A program made the position numbers and the translations under genes. A stretch of DNA of 6,549 nucleotides from Saprospiraceae bacterium (GTDB lineage: Bacteria; Bacteroidota; Bacteroidia; Chitinophagales; Saprospiraceae), in NCBI GenBank assembly GCA_020630895.1, contig JAHDII010000013.1, positions 1-6,549 of the forward strand, given 5' to 3'. The notes under the pieces are model-generated. The model was given only the letters and a program-made list of their open reading frames with translations. It was not told the DNA's origin and did no database searches. Of the stretch, positions 1-6,482 are shown one piece after another; position 1 is the first letter of the stretch; each line of letters starts with the position of its first letter.

Positions 1-468
1 AAATAATAAAAAAGTATTAACTTCATAACTACATTTAATTAATTCTTTTAATGGATCTTTTTTCTGAAAAATCCAAATAGGTAAACCATGATATCTAACC
101 AATTTACAAATTGTTTCTCGAATTAAAAATGGCGTTTGAATACTTTTATATAAAATATTTCTTGATGTAAATTCTCCTTTTTTTGCATGACGAGGGGAAC
201 GAATTTGTCCTTGTTCATTTATTTCTGTAGTGCTTCTTTTTTCTACATCATGTAAAAGAGCGGCAGCAAATAAAATTTCTTTTTCTTGTTCATCTAATTC
301 TTGAAATTCAGATAAATTAAATAATTCTTCAATTACCATTTGAGTATGTATTGCTACATTTCCTTCTGCATGAAAAATAGGATCTTGTGGTACATCTTCC
401 ATATCTCGTATCCAATCAAATTTTTCTTTTAAATATTCCCAAGTCCTATTTTTTGTTATTGCCCACAT
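1..468 (-). CDS. HD-Pnk end-healing enzyme, N-terminal HD phosphoesterase domain (partial, C-terminus beyond left edge)
   Basis: The first 156 residues are present and the frame is still open at the edge. The visible part is an HD-superfamily metal phosphohydrolase domain, with candidate metal ligands His33, His41, the His73-Asp74 doublet in AALLHDVEK, His94 and His127 (RYHGLP). In the characterised Runella slithyformis HD-Pnk, such a domain removes 2',3'-cyclic or 3'-phosphates from RNA (and 3'-phosphate from DNA), and a C-terminal P-loop domain phosphorylates 5'-OH ends. Homologues are often in an operon with a putative ATP-dependent ligase, as here. The kinase domain is not visible, so the fusion is inferred from the HD sequence and the ligase neighbour. 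An in-frame TAG at 483-481, just upstream, fixes the start at ATG 468. It follows the ligase gene by 50 bp on the same strand, so co-transcription is likely. A stand-alone HD hydrolase is the alternative. Confidence 0.8.
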   Translation of the reverse strand, partial: MWAITKNRTWEYLKEKFDWIRDMEDVPQDPIFHAEGNVAIHTQMVIEELFNLSEFQELDEQEKEILFAAALLHDVEKRSTTEINEQGQIRSPRHAKKGEFTSRNILYKSIQTPFLIRETICKLVRYHGLPIWIFQKKDPLKELIKCSYEVNTFLLF

Positions 469-474
469 TTTTTT

Positions 475-524
475 GAATTGCTAAATTGCTAAATTGTTAA
501 ATTGTTCACTGATAACTGCTACTG
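475..524 (-). repeat. Degenerate 6-8 bp tandem repeat tract between ligase and HD-Pnk genes
   Basis: Read on the minus strand, the spacer is a run of short units that each begin with CA: CAGTAG, CAGTTAT, CAGTGAA, then CAATTTAA, two copies of CAATTTAG, and a final CAATTC. The cleanest part is four 8-bp units at 477-508 on the plus strand (attgctaa twice, attgttaa, attgttca). The tract supplies the last sense codon and TAG stop of the ligase and an in-frame stop just before the HD-Pnk start. It looks like replication-slippage sequence rather than a folded signal. I see no hairpin or promoter box in it, so it should not block co-transcription. Confidence 0.7.
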
Positions 525-1208
525 TCTTTCCCAAATTAATTTTGTTCGTTTCCAATTCTTCGTCCAATGTTCATCTGTAGAAACATGATTTTCTCTAACA
601 TATTTAAAAACATTTTCTTGAAAATCGTCAACAGAAAATTCATTGATATTTCTAGAAACAATCCCTTCCATTGTACAAGATTCATTTGTTGAATATTCTA
701 TAGAATTAAAAATACTAGGCTCCGCAATTAAAGATAAAACATTATTTTTAAAATCATTTTCTTCAATAGGTTCTTCTTCCATAACTACAGGAACCGTTGG
801 TAAATCAAAACAAGCAGCAAAAAATTCTACTTCTTCCCAACTTAACCATACATCTTTATATCGAATAGCAAAAACAAAAAAATGTTCTTCTAATTCGATA
901 TATTCGATAGAATGAATTGCATATAAATTTTCACCAAATATTTCTAAATCTCCTAAATCGTTTTTCATCCACGACCAACGTTCTTTTAAATAATTTGCCC
1001 AAGGGTGAATTGTAGGAGCAGCATGTGAACGAGCAAAAACACCATATTGATTTAAGCAAGTATTTTCTCCATCTAATTTTTCAGTATGAATAATCGTTTC
1101 CATTTTTGAAATGTGTTCCCACCAATCAAAATTAATACGATCATCATTAGTTGTACCAGGAGAAAAAGGATAATGGTAAGTTCGCCCATATTTTTTTGAC
1201 CAACTCAT
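519..1208 (-). CDS. ATP-dependent polynucleotide (RNA) ligase of the HD-Pnk-associated type
   Basis: A 229-residue covalent nucleotidyltransferase of the RNA ligase family, predicted to seal 3'-OH and 5'-phosphate ends with ATP in the cytoplasm. The motifs run in the canonical order. Motif I is EKLDGENT at 43-50, with Lys44 as the predicted AMP-accepting lysine. An Arg60 element (FARSHA) follows. Motif III is IFGENLYAIHS at 90-100, motif IIIa FFVFAIR at 110-116, motif IV MEGIVSR at 180-186 and motif V VFKYVR at 200-205. The short His/Trp/Lys-rich tail (206-229) is too small for an OB fold or a large C-terminal domain, so this is a minimal ligase that probably relies on its partner for end processing. 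It is the first gene of the unit, ahead of HD-Pnk. The start is the only ATG upstream of motif I that keeps the conserved N-terminus, and it is preceded by an A-rich stretch without Shine-Dalgarno. RNA rather than DNA preference is inferred from motif resemblance. Confidence 0.88.
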   Translation of the reverse strand: MSWSKKYGRTYHYPFSPGTTNDDRINFDWWEHISKMETIIHTEKLDGENTCLNQYGVFARSHAAPTIHPWANYLKERWSWMKNDLGDLEIFGENLYAIHSIEYIELEEHFFVFAIRYKDVWLSWEEVEFFAACFDLPTVPVVMEEEPIEENDFKNNVLSLIAEPSIFNSIEYSTNESCTMEGIVSRNINEFSVDDFQENVFKYVRENHVSTDEHWTKNWKRTKLIWERQ

Positions 1209-1214
1209 TTTTTA

Positions 1215-1308
1215 ATTTTTTAAAGTGTAAAAATAAATAAACCATCCTAATTAGATTAGGATATTCTAGAAAGTTGATATGTAGGAAATAAATTACACTT
1301 TAAAAAAT
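1215..1308. repeat. Perfect 16-bp inverted repeat upstream of the ligase gene
   Basis: ATTTTTTAAAGTGTAA at 1215-1230 is matched exactly by its reverse complement at 1293-1308, with 62 bp between. The inner nine bases (AAAGTGTAA) are mixed sequence, so the match is more than A/T runs facing each other. The ligase-proximal arm begins 7 bp upstream of the ligase ATG. The distal arm overlaps the T-tract of the neighbouring terminator. A paired operator, a long-range RNA hairpin or the ends of a tiny mobile element are all possible. I see no target-site duplication and no coding capacity inside. Confidence 0.7.
1244..1262. promoter_or_regulatory. Palindrome, possible operator of the ligase/HD-Pnk unit
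   Basis: Two 8-bp arms, ATCCTAAT at 1244-1251 and ATTAGGAT at 1255-1262, pair perfectly around a TAG centre. The site lies 36 bp upstream of the ligase start, inside the longer inverted repeat. The size and symmetry suit a dimeric repressor or activator site. A small RNA hairpin is the alternative, but no T-tract follows on either strand, so it is not a terminator. I could not find a full TTG / TAnnTTTG promoter for the ligase. The nearest -7-like string is TATTTTTA on the minus strand at about 1235-1228, without a matching TTG. Confidence 0.4.
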
Positions 1309-1343
1309 ATTAGCAATGAATAATTATTGATTCATTGCTAATA
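1302..1343 (-). terminator. Rho-independent terminator of the T9SS cargo gene
   Basis: A perfect 14-bp stem (TATTAGCAATGAAT at 1308-1321 with its complement at 1330-1343) encloses an 8-nt loop. On the minus strand it is followed directly by six T residues (1307-1302). It lies 36 bp past the stop codon of the T9SS cargo gene. The stem is AT-rich, with three G-C pairs, as expected in this genome. On the plus strand no good T-tract follows, so the signal is directional. It should separate the T9SS gene from the ligase unit downstream of it on the same strand. Confidence 0.75.
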
Positions 1344-1379
1344 CATTTTTATAAAAAAAATAGTTCCGTTGTATGAGAA

Positions 1380-2258
1380 TTAATACTTCATCAATTTTTG
1401 AATAACTTTAGAATCATCCTCTAAAATAATTTCTACAAAATATAATCCTTGAACTAAATGTTTATTTTTTAATTCTATTTTTTGATTCCAATTAAAATTA
1501 TTTTCTTCTTGAATTAAAACTCCTTGAGCATTGAATATTTTTATTTTTTGAACAGATAATTCAGTATCAATAAAAATATAATCATTAAATGGATTGGGAT
1601 AAATATTGATTTCTTTTGAATTGATTTTATTCTCTACACTAGAACCAAAAGAATTACAAGGCGTATCTTCTGGTACAAATTTTATGAGTCCTACATTTTC
1701 ATCATCATAACATCTTAAAGGACCCGTTACAGGATCACAGACATGGCTTTGAAGAAAAAAATTATTACCTGAACCAATATTTTCATAAATAATATCTGAT
1801 CCTCCACTAAAACTAACACCATAGTTTTCTAAAGGGTGTACATATTGTGTTTTTAATATATTTCCATTATAAGTAAAAGTACCTACAGAATCTACAATAT
1901 AAACAATAGAATCAAGTCCTAACCAAGAATTGGGTACATGAATTGTCCACGATTCTCCTGCATTCAAATTAAAATCATACAATAAAAAAAAATCGTCTCC
2001 TATTTCATCATAATAAAAAACTTGACCGTTTTCTTCATAAACAATAGGAGTTATATAAGTGCAACTTAAGTATCCTTCTAAAAATTTACAGACTTTATTA
2101 TTGACAATGGTGTCTTTGCTAGAGGTTAATGTAGGAAAATTTGTACCCTGTATCCAAAAAAGTTTATAAGTCCATGTTGCACCAACAGGAGCAAATTCTT
2201 GAGCAGATAAAAAAGAAATAGAAAAGATAAAAAATAAGAAAGGAATAAATGATTTCAT
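1380..2258 (-). CDS. Secreted protein with T9SS type A sorting domain, function unknown
   Basis: A 292-residue exported protein. Residues 1-19 form a Sec signal peptide (Lys2, then a Phe/Ile/Leu-rich core, cleavage expected after LSA). Residues 216-292 form a type A T9SS C-terminal sorting domain: INIYPNPFNDYIFID near 217-231, KIKIFNAQGVLI near 238-249, GLYFVEI near 271-277, and a basic C-terminal end KLMKY. The protein should cross the outer membrane through the T9SS and be released or anchored at the surface, with the sorting domain removed. The central part (20-210) is rich in aromatic residues and beta-type strands and has five cysteines (57, 66, 174, 183, 201). I recognise no catalytic motif. 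It resembles lineage-specific Bacteroidota surface proteins that begin with GATW-like and YEENGQVFYY-like strands. It is transcribed alone, divergently from mfd, and ends at its own terminator. Confidence 0.88.
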   Translation of the reverse strand: MKSFIPFLFFIFSISFLSAQEFAPVGATWTYKLFWIQGTNFPTLTSSKDTIVNNKVCKFLEGYLSCTYITPIVYEENGQVFYYDEIGDDFFLLYDFNLNAGESWTIHVPNSWLGLDSIVYIVDSVGTFTYNGNILKTQYVHPLENYGVSFSGGSDIIYENIGSGNNFFLQSHVCDPVTGPLRCYDDENVGLIKFVPEDTPCNSFGSSVENKINSKEINIYPNPFNDYIFIDTELSVQKIKIFNAQGVLIQEENNFNWNQKIELKNKHLVQGLYFVEIILEDDSKVIQKLMKY

Positions 2259-2320
2259 AACAATTTGTTTTTTGAATTGAATAACATCTAATAGATTTTC
2301 AAATTAAATATTTTTTTTTG

Positions 2321-2350
2321 AAAAAATATGATTAACTATATTTTTGTCAA
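2321..2350 (-). promoter_or_regulatory. Bacteroidota-type promoter of the T9SS cargo gene
   Basis: On the minus strand, TTG at 2350-2348 is followed after exactly 19 bases by TATTTTTT at 2328-2321. That matches the Bacteroidota -33/-7 consensus (TTG, N19, TAnnTTTG) in every fixed position but the last. Transcription would start near 2316, giving a leader of about 55-60 nt. The -33 element also reads TTGACA, but no TATAAT-like box sits 17 bp further on. Confidence 0.5.
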
Positions 2351-2352
2351 AT

Positions 2353-2362
2353 AATGATCATT
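2353..2362. promoter_or_regulatory. Palindrome between divergent promoters
   Basis: AATGATCATT is a perfect 10-bp palindrome. It lies just upstream of the -33 element of the T9SS gene promoter and about 22 bp before the -7 box of mfd, so a bound protein could affect both. It is short and AT-rich, so chance is a real possibility. Confidence 0.2.
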
Positions 2363-2384
2363 TTTTATTCATTCAATACTTCCT

Positions 2385-2392
2385 TACCTTTG
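2385..2392 (+). promoter_or_regulatory. -7 box of the mfd promoter
   Basis: TACCTTTG is an exact match to the Bacteroidota TAnnTTTG -7 element. The position expected for TTG (about 2363-2365) holds TTT inside a T-run, so the -33 half is weak. The box ends four bases before the first mfd ATG (2397). Transcription would therefore begin at or within a few bases of the start codon, which suggests a leaderless mRNA. Confidence 0.55.
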
Positions 2393-2396
2393 TAAA

Positions 2397-5300
2397 ATGA
2401 TGCAAGAAAACCTAAGAAAGTTATTAGATTTATATAGGGATAGTAAAAATACACAAGAACTTATTTCCATACTTTCTCATGAAATACCTGTACGGGTGCA
2501 ACCTGTTGGAACCGTGGGTTCTTTGCCTTCATTTATTTTGGCAGGTGCATATTTGAATGATCCACGAATGCATATTTTTATAGGAAAAGATAAAGATGAT
2601 GCAGGATACTTTAAAGAAGATTTGCAAGTTTTATTTGATCAAAAAACGATTCATTGGTTTCCAGATTCATTTAGACGACCTCAAGATTTTTCTCGCCTAG
2701 AAACGAACAATGTTTTACAAAGAACAGAAACCGTTAATAAAATTACTTCTCAACATAGAAAAGGAGAAATTGTAGTAACATATCCTGAAGCATTATTTGA
2801 AAAAGTAGTCGCTCCAGAAGTATTAAATGAAAATAGAATTTCAATAAAAGTAGGAGAAGAATTAGATGTTACTTTTTTAATAGAAATATTAACTGAATAT
2901 GGTTTTGAAAGAACAGATTTTGTTTATGAACCAGGACAGTTTTCTATTAGAGGAGCTATAATAGATATTTTTTCTTATGGAAATGATTGGCCTTATCGAA
3001 TTGATTTATTTGATGAAGAAGTGGAATCTATTCGCTTATTTGATCCTAGTACACAATTATCTAAAAAGAATATTCAGGAGGTGAATATTGTTCCCAATAT
3101 TAATACTCGCTTTGAAAATTCTCAAAAAGTATCTTTATTAAAAGTTCTTCCTGAAAATGCCGTTGTTTGGGTAAGAGATGTACAAATGTTATTAGATGCT
3201 TTGCAAAATTGTATGGATAAAGCTATTCGTTTAGCAGAACAAGTAAAAGTAGAAGAGGATGATGAAAATAGATCTGCATTATTAAAAGATAGAGCTTTTG
3301 TTCCTCCTGCTGAAATTATATTAGATTTAGAAAAATATCACTCTATTATTTTTAAAGGAATTGAATTAGATTTTAATCCTGATTTAATTTTAAATTATAA
3401 TGCATCTCCTCAAAAAACATTTAATAAAAATTTTCAATTATTAATTTCTGATTTAAGAGAAAGTGAAAAACAAAAAAATCAAAATTTTATTTTTGTTCCT
3501 CATGCGAAACAATCGGAACGCTATTACCATATTTTTGAAGATTTAGAAGCTGATGTTAAATTTCATCCGATTACTAATGTCATACATGAAGGGTTTGTCG
3601 ATAAAGATTTGAATATTGCTTTATATACCGATCATCAAATATTTAATCGTTTCCATAGATATAATTTACGAAAAGGATTTACAAAAACTAAAGCCATTAA
3701 TTTACGTTTATTGCGTGAATTAGTACCAGGAGATTATGTGACACATATAGATCATGGAATAGGAAAATATTCAGGTCTTGAAAAATTAAATGTCAATGGA
3801 CAAACCCAAGAATGTGTTCGCTTAGTGTATAAAAATAATGATTTGCTTTATGTAAGTATTCATTCATTGCATAAGATATCAAAATATATTTCTAAAGAAG
3901 GAGCTAAAAAACCAGCTATACATAAATTAGGTTCAGATGCTTGGCAAAGAATAAAAAGAAAAACCAAGCGAAAAATAAAAGATATTGCTGCTGATTTAAT
4001 CAAATTATATGCTAAAAGAAAAGCAGCAAAAGGTCATGCATTTCCAGAAGATGGATATATGCAAACAGAATTAGAAGCTTCTTTTTTATATGAAGACACT
4101 CCAGATCAATTTAAAGCCACTCAGGATGTAAAAGCAGATATGATGAAAGACTATCCAATGGATAGATTGATTTGTGGTGATGTAGGTTTTGGAAAAACTG
4201 AAATTGCTGTTCGTGCTGCTTTTAAAGCTATTGTAGATGGAAAACAAGTTGCTATTTTAGTTCCTACTACTATTTTAGCTTTACAACATTATAAAACATT
4301 TCATGAACGATTAAAAGATTTTGGTGCTACGGTAGATTATATCAATAGATTTAGAACAACAAAAGAAAAAAAATTAATTTTTGAAAAATTAAAAGAAGGA
4401 AAAATTGATTTAATTATCGGTACACATGGATTATTAAATAAACAAGTAGGATTTAAAGATTTAGGATTATTAATTATTGATGAAGAACAAAAATTTGGTG
4501 TAGCAGCAAAAGAAAAATTAAGAAATATAAAAGTCAATGTAGATACTTTAACTCTAACGGCAACACCCATTCCAAGAACCCTACAGTTTTCTTTAATGGC
4601 AGCAAGAGATTTATCTTTAATCAAAACCGCACCACCTAATCGTCAACCCATTCATACAGAAATTAGAATGTTTAATGATGAGATTATTAAAGAATCTATT
4701 TATTATGAAATTTATCGAGGAGGACAAGTATTTTTTGTTCATAATAGAGTAAAATCATTGCCAGATATTTATGCAATGGTTTCTCGATTGTGTCCTGATA
4801 TTGATATTGCAATGGCTCATGGACAAATGGAACCTAAAAAATTAGAAGATACTTTAGTTGGTTTTATCAATCGAAAATATGATGTTTTATTGTGTACTAA
4901 TATTATTGAAACGGGTTTAGATATTGCTAATGCCAATACAATTATTATTAATAATGCTCATCAGTTTGGAATGAGTGATTTGCACCAATTGCGTGGACGT
5001 GTTGGGCGTTCTAATCGAAAAGCATATTGTTATTTATTTTCTCCTCCTCTTTCTGTTTTAACTTCAGATGCTAGAAAAAGATTACAAACTCTAGAAGAAT
5101 TTTCTGATTTAGGTTCTGGTTTTGATATTGCTATGAAAGATTTAGATATTCGAGGAGCAGGTAATTTATTAGGAGGAGAACAATCGGGTTTTATTGCAGA
5201 TATTGGCTTTGAAACGTATCAAAAAATATTAGATGAAGCGATTCAAGAATTAAAAGAATCTGAATTTAAAGATATATTCAAAAATGAAGAAAGTGGAGAA

Positions 5301-5795
5301 AAAGAATATGTCCGTGATGTTATAATTGAAACCGATGCAGAAATGCATATTCCTGATAATTATGTTTCTAGTATTCAAGAAAGATTAAATTTATATAATA
5401 TTTTAGATAAATTAAAAACAGAAAAAGAAATTGAAGAATTTATTCAACAATTAGCAGATCGTTTTGGAAAAGTACCTTCATCTGTATATAATTTATTTGA
5501 AGCATTAAGGATGAGATGGTATTGTAAAGCTTTAGGCTTTGAACGATTAAATTGGAAGGGAAAAAAATTACGTTGTTATTTTATTAATAATCCTCAATCC
5601 TCTTTTTATGAAACGGAACATTTTAATCGACTCATTGATTATGTGAATAGTTTGGGAGATCGTCATTTAGGATTTAAACAATCAACACGTCATTTCTTTT
5701 TAGTAAAAGATGAATGTAATTCTTTAAAACATGCTGTGCATACTTTAAAAATTATAGTAGATGGAGTTCAAAAGAAAAAAAGTATTTCAACATAA
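2397..5795 (+). CDS. mfd: Transcription-repair coupling factor Mfd (DNA translocase)
   Basis: A complete 1132-residue Mfd, close to the usual 1100-1180. Mfd binds RNA polymerase stalled at a DNA lesion, pushes it forward with a dsDNA translocase, and recruits UvrA for excision repair. The UvrB-like N-terminal module spans about 1-340, with its signature at 168-222 (EPGQFSIRGAIIDIF). The RNA-polymerase-interacting domain is about 440-510 (THIDHGIGKYSG at 449-460). The RecG-like motor covers about 530-880, with Walker A GDVGFGKTE at 594-602 (Lys600), the Walker B box DEEQ at 695-698, TATPIPR at 721-727, and motif VI QLRGRVGR at 864-871. The C-terminal autoinhibitory TRCF domain is about 985-1100. 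No key residue is missing and no frameshift is seen. ATG 2397 and ATG 2400 are consecutive, and either could start translation. The gene is transcribed alone and ends in a hairpin terminator. Confidence 0.98.
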   Translation: MMQENLRKLLDLYRDSKNTQELISILSHEIPVRVQPVGTVGSLPSFILAGAYLNDPRMHIFIGKDKDDAGYFKEDLQVLFDQKTIHWFPDSFRRPQDFSRLETNNVLQRTETVNKITSQHRKGEIVVTYPEALFEKVVAPEVLNENRISIKVGEELDVTFLIEILTEYGFERTDFVYEPGQFSIRGAIIDIFSYGNDWPYRIDLFDEEVESIRLFDPSTQLSKKNIQEVNIVPNINTRFENSQKVSLLKVLPENAVVWVRDVQMLLDALQNCMDKAIRLAEQVKVEEDDENRSALLKDRAFVPPAEIILDLEKYHSIIFKGIELDFNPDLILNYNASPQKTFNKNFQLLISDLRESEKQKNQNFIFVPHAKQSERYYHIFEDLEADVKFHPITNVIHEGFVDKDLNIALYTDHQIFNRFHRYNLRKGFTKTKAINLRLLRELVPGDYVTHIDHGIGKYSGLEKLNVNGQTQECVRLVYKNNDLLYVSIHSLHKISKYISKEGAKKPAIHKLGSDAWQRIKRKTKRKIKDIAADLIKLYAKRKAAKGHAFPEDGYMQTELEASFLYEDTPDQFKATQDVKADMMKDYPMDRLICGDVGFGKTEIAVRAAFKAIVDGKQVAILVPTTILALQHYKTFHERLKDFGATVDYINRFRTTKEKKLIFEKLKEGKIDLIIGTHGLLNKQVGFKDLGLLIIDEEQKFGVAAKEKLRNIKVNVDTLTLTATPIPRTLQFSLMAARDLSLIKTAPPNRQPIHTEIRMFNDEIIKESIYYEIYRGGQVFFVHNRVKSLPDIYAMVSRLCPDIDIAMAHGQMEPKKLEDTLVGFINRKYDVLLCTNIIETGLDIANANTIIINNAHQFGMSDLHQLRGRVGRSNRKAYCYLFSPPLSVLTSDARKRLQTLEEFSDLGSGFDIAMKDLDIRGAGNLLGGEQSGFIADIGFETYQKILDEAIQELKESEFKDIFKNEESGEKEYVRDVIIETDAEMHIPDNYVSSIQERLNLYNILDKLKTEKEIEEFIQQLADRFGKVPSSVYNLFEALRMRWYCKALGFERLNWKGKKLRCYFINNPQSSFYETEHFNRLIDYVNSLGDRHLGFKQSTRHFFLVKDECNSLKHAVHTLKIIVDGVQKKKSIST

Positions 5796-5796
5796 A

Positions 5797-5825
5797 TTGA
5801 ATTGTATCGAGGAAAAATATTTTTG
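5797..5825 (+). promoter_or_regulatory. Candidate promoter of the AlkB-like gene
   Basis: TATTTTTG at 5818-5825 fits the Bacteroidota -7 element TAnnTTTG at every fixed position. TTG at 5797-5799 lies 18 bp upstream, one short of the ideal 19. The -33 TTG begins directly after the mfd stop codon. Transcription would start near 5830, at the first base of the hairpin that follows, so the whole leader of roughly 38 nt would be the hairpin and its T-tract. Confidence 0.45.
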
Positions 5826-5828
5826 CTT

Positions 5829-5867
5829 AAAATGAACTAAAAAAATGTTTTTTTAGTTCATTTTTTT
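5829..5867 (+). terminator. Intrinsic terminator of mfd, abutting the next start codon
   Basis: A perfect 17-bp stem pairs 5829-5845 (AAAATGAACTAAAAAAA) with 5848-5864 around a two-base TG turn. The second arm runs into seven consecutive T residues (5861-5867). It stands 33 bp past the mfd stop codon. The minus strand has only a short T-run after the stem, so it favours plus-strand transcripts. The last T is immediately followed by the ATG of the AlkB-like gene, which leaves no room for a separate leader. Confidence 0.75.
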
Positions 5868-6482
5868 ATGGATGAACAATTATCTTTTTTTGAAAAAAAT
5901 ATAGAATTTGCCAATCAAGAAAATTGTAAAAAGGTAGAAGGTCTTTTTTATACTTCTAATTATATTTCACAAGAAGAAGAAACATATTTATTCAAACATA
6001 TAGAAAAAGAAACTTGGCAAAAAGATATTAAAAGATGGACTCAGCACTATGGTTTTCAATATGATTATCGTGCTAGAGCAATTGACTATTCAATGAAAAT
6101 CAATGACCTTCCTCAATGGAGTCATTTTTTAGTTGAAAAATTAATAGAAGATAAAATATTTTCTACCCCTCCCGATCAATTATTAATCAATAATTATGAA
6201 ATAGGACAAGGAATTGCTCCTCATATAGATTGCGAACCTTGTTTTGAAGATACAATTGTTTCTCTTTCGATTTTATCTTCTACCATTTTAGAATTTTCAA
6301 AAAATAAAAATAAACTCCCTGTTTTCTTAGAGCCACGAAGTTTAGTCGTCATAAAAAATAATTGTAGATATTTTTGGAAACATGGAATTGCTCCTAGAAA
6401 ATCCGATACTTTTTTAGGACAAACTTATAAACGAGAAAGACGAATTTCTTTAACTTTTAGAAAAGTAATTTTAAAATCATGA
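5868..6482 (+). CDS. AlkB-like Fe(II)/2-oxoglutarate-dependent dioxygenase
   Basis: A 204-residue AlkB-family protein. Such enzymes use Fe(II), O2 and 2-oxoglutarate to oxidise N-alkyl groups on bases (for example 1-methyladenine and 3-methylcytosine), releasing formaldehyde. The iron ligands are visible: His119 and Asp121 in APHIDCEP, and distal His172 in FWKHGIAPR. Arg192 and Arg198 give the AlkB Arg-x5-Arg signature (RRISLTFR), which contacts 2-oxoglutarate. NNYEIGQGIAPH (108-119) and SLSILSS (132-138) are the typical strands around the site. The N-terminal region, about 25-70, is the usual substrate-lid part (GLFYTSNYISQEEE, then YGFQYDYRAR). No ATG, GTG or TTG lies between the in-frame stop at 5838-5840 and ATG 5868, so the start is secure. 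Whether the substrate is DNA, RNA or a tRNA modification cannot be told from sequence, as the ALKBH8 type is also similar. Its stop overlaps the next gene. Confidence 0.93.
   Translation: MDEQLSFFEKNIEFANQENCKKVEGLFYTSNYISQEEETYLFKHIEKETWQKDIKRWTQHYGFQYDYRARAIDYSMKINDLPQWSHFLVEKLIEDKIFSTPPDQLLINNYEIGQGIAPHIDCEPCFEDTIVSLSILSSTILEFSKNKNKLPVFLEPRSLVVIKNNCRYFWKHGIAPRKSDTFLGQTYKRERRISLTFRKVILKS

Noticed and set aside
475..524. CRISPR-like array
   Set aside because: Units are only 6-8 bp and directly tandem without spacers, so this is a simple degenerate repeat.
643..915. Plus-strand open frame of 90 codons
   Set aside because: It lies wholly antisense inside the ligase gene, whose conserved motifs on the minus strand are unmistakable. 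Its translation is Ser/Lys-rich with no recognisable feature.
1273..1301. Plus-strand promoter (TTG at 1273-1275, TACACTTT at 1294-1301)
   Set aside because: The -7 box misses the consensus, and no plus-strand gene follows before the antisense T9SS gene.
1215..1308. Miniature inverted-repeat transposable element
   Set aside because: The inverted ends are perfect, but no target-site duplication flanks them, and one arm is explained in part by the terminator T-tract. It is kept as an inverted repeat rather than called a mobile element.
2345..2350. Housekeeping sigma-70 type -35 box (TTGACA on the minus strand)
   Set aside because: No TATAAT-like element sits about 17 bp downstream. The 19-bp spacing to TATTTTTT fits the Bacteroidota promoter form better.
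4337..4624. Minus-strand open frame of 95 codons
   Set aside because: It is antisense to the mfd motor domain, including the DEEQ box and TATPIPR motif. It has no promoter or family resemblance and is a shadow of AT-rich coding sequence.
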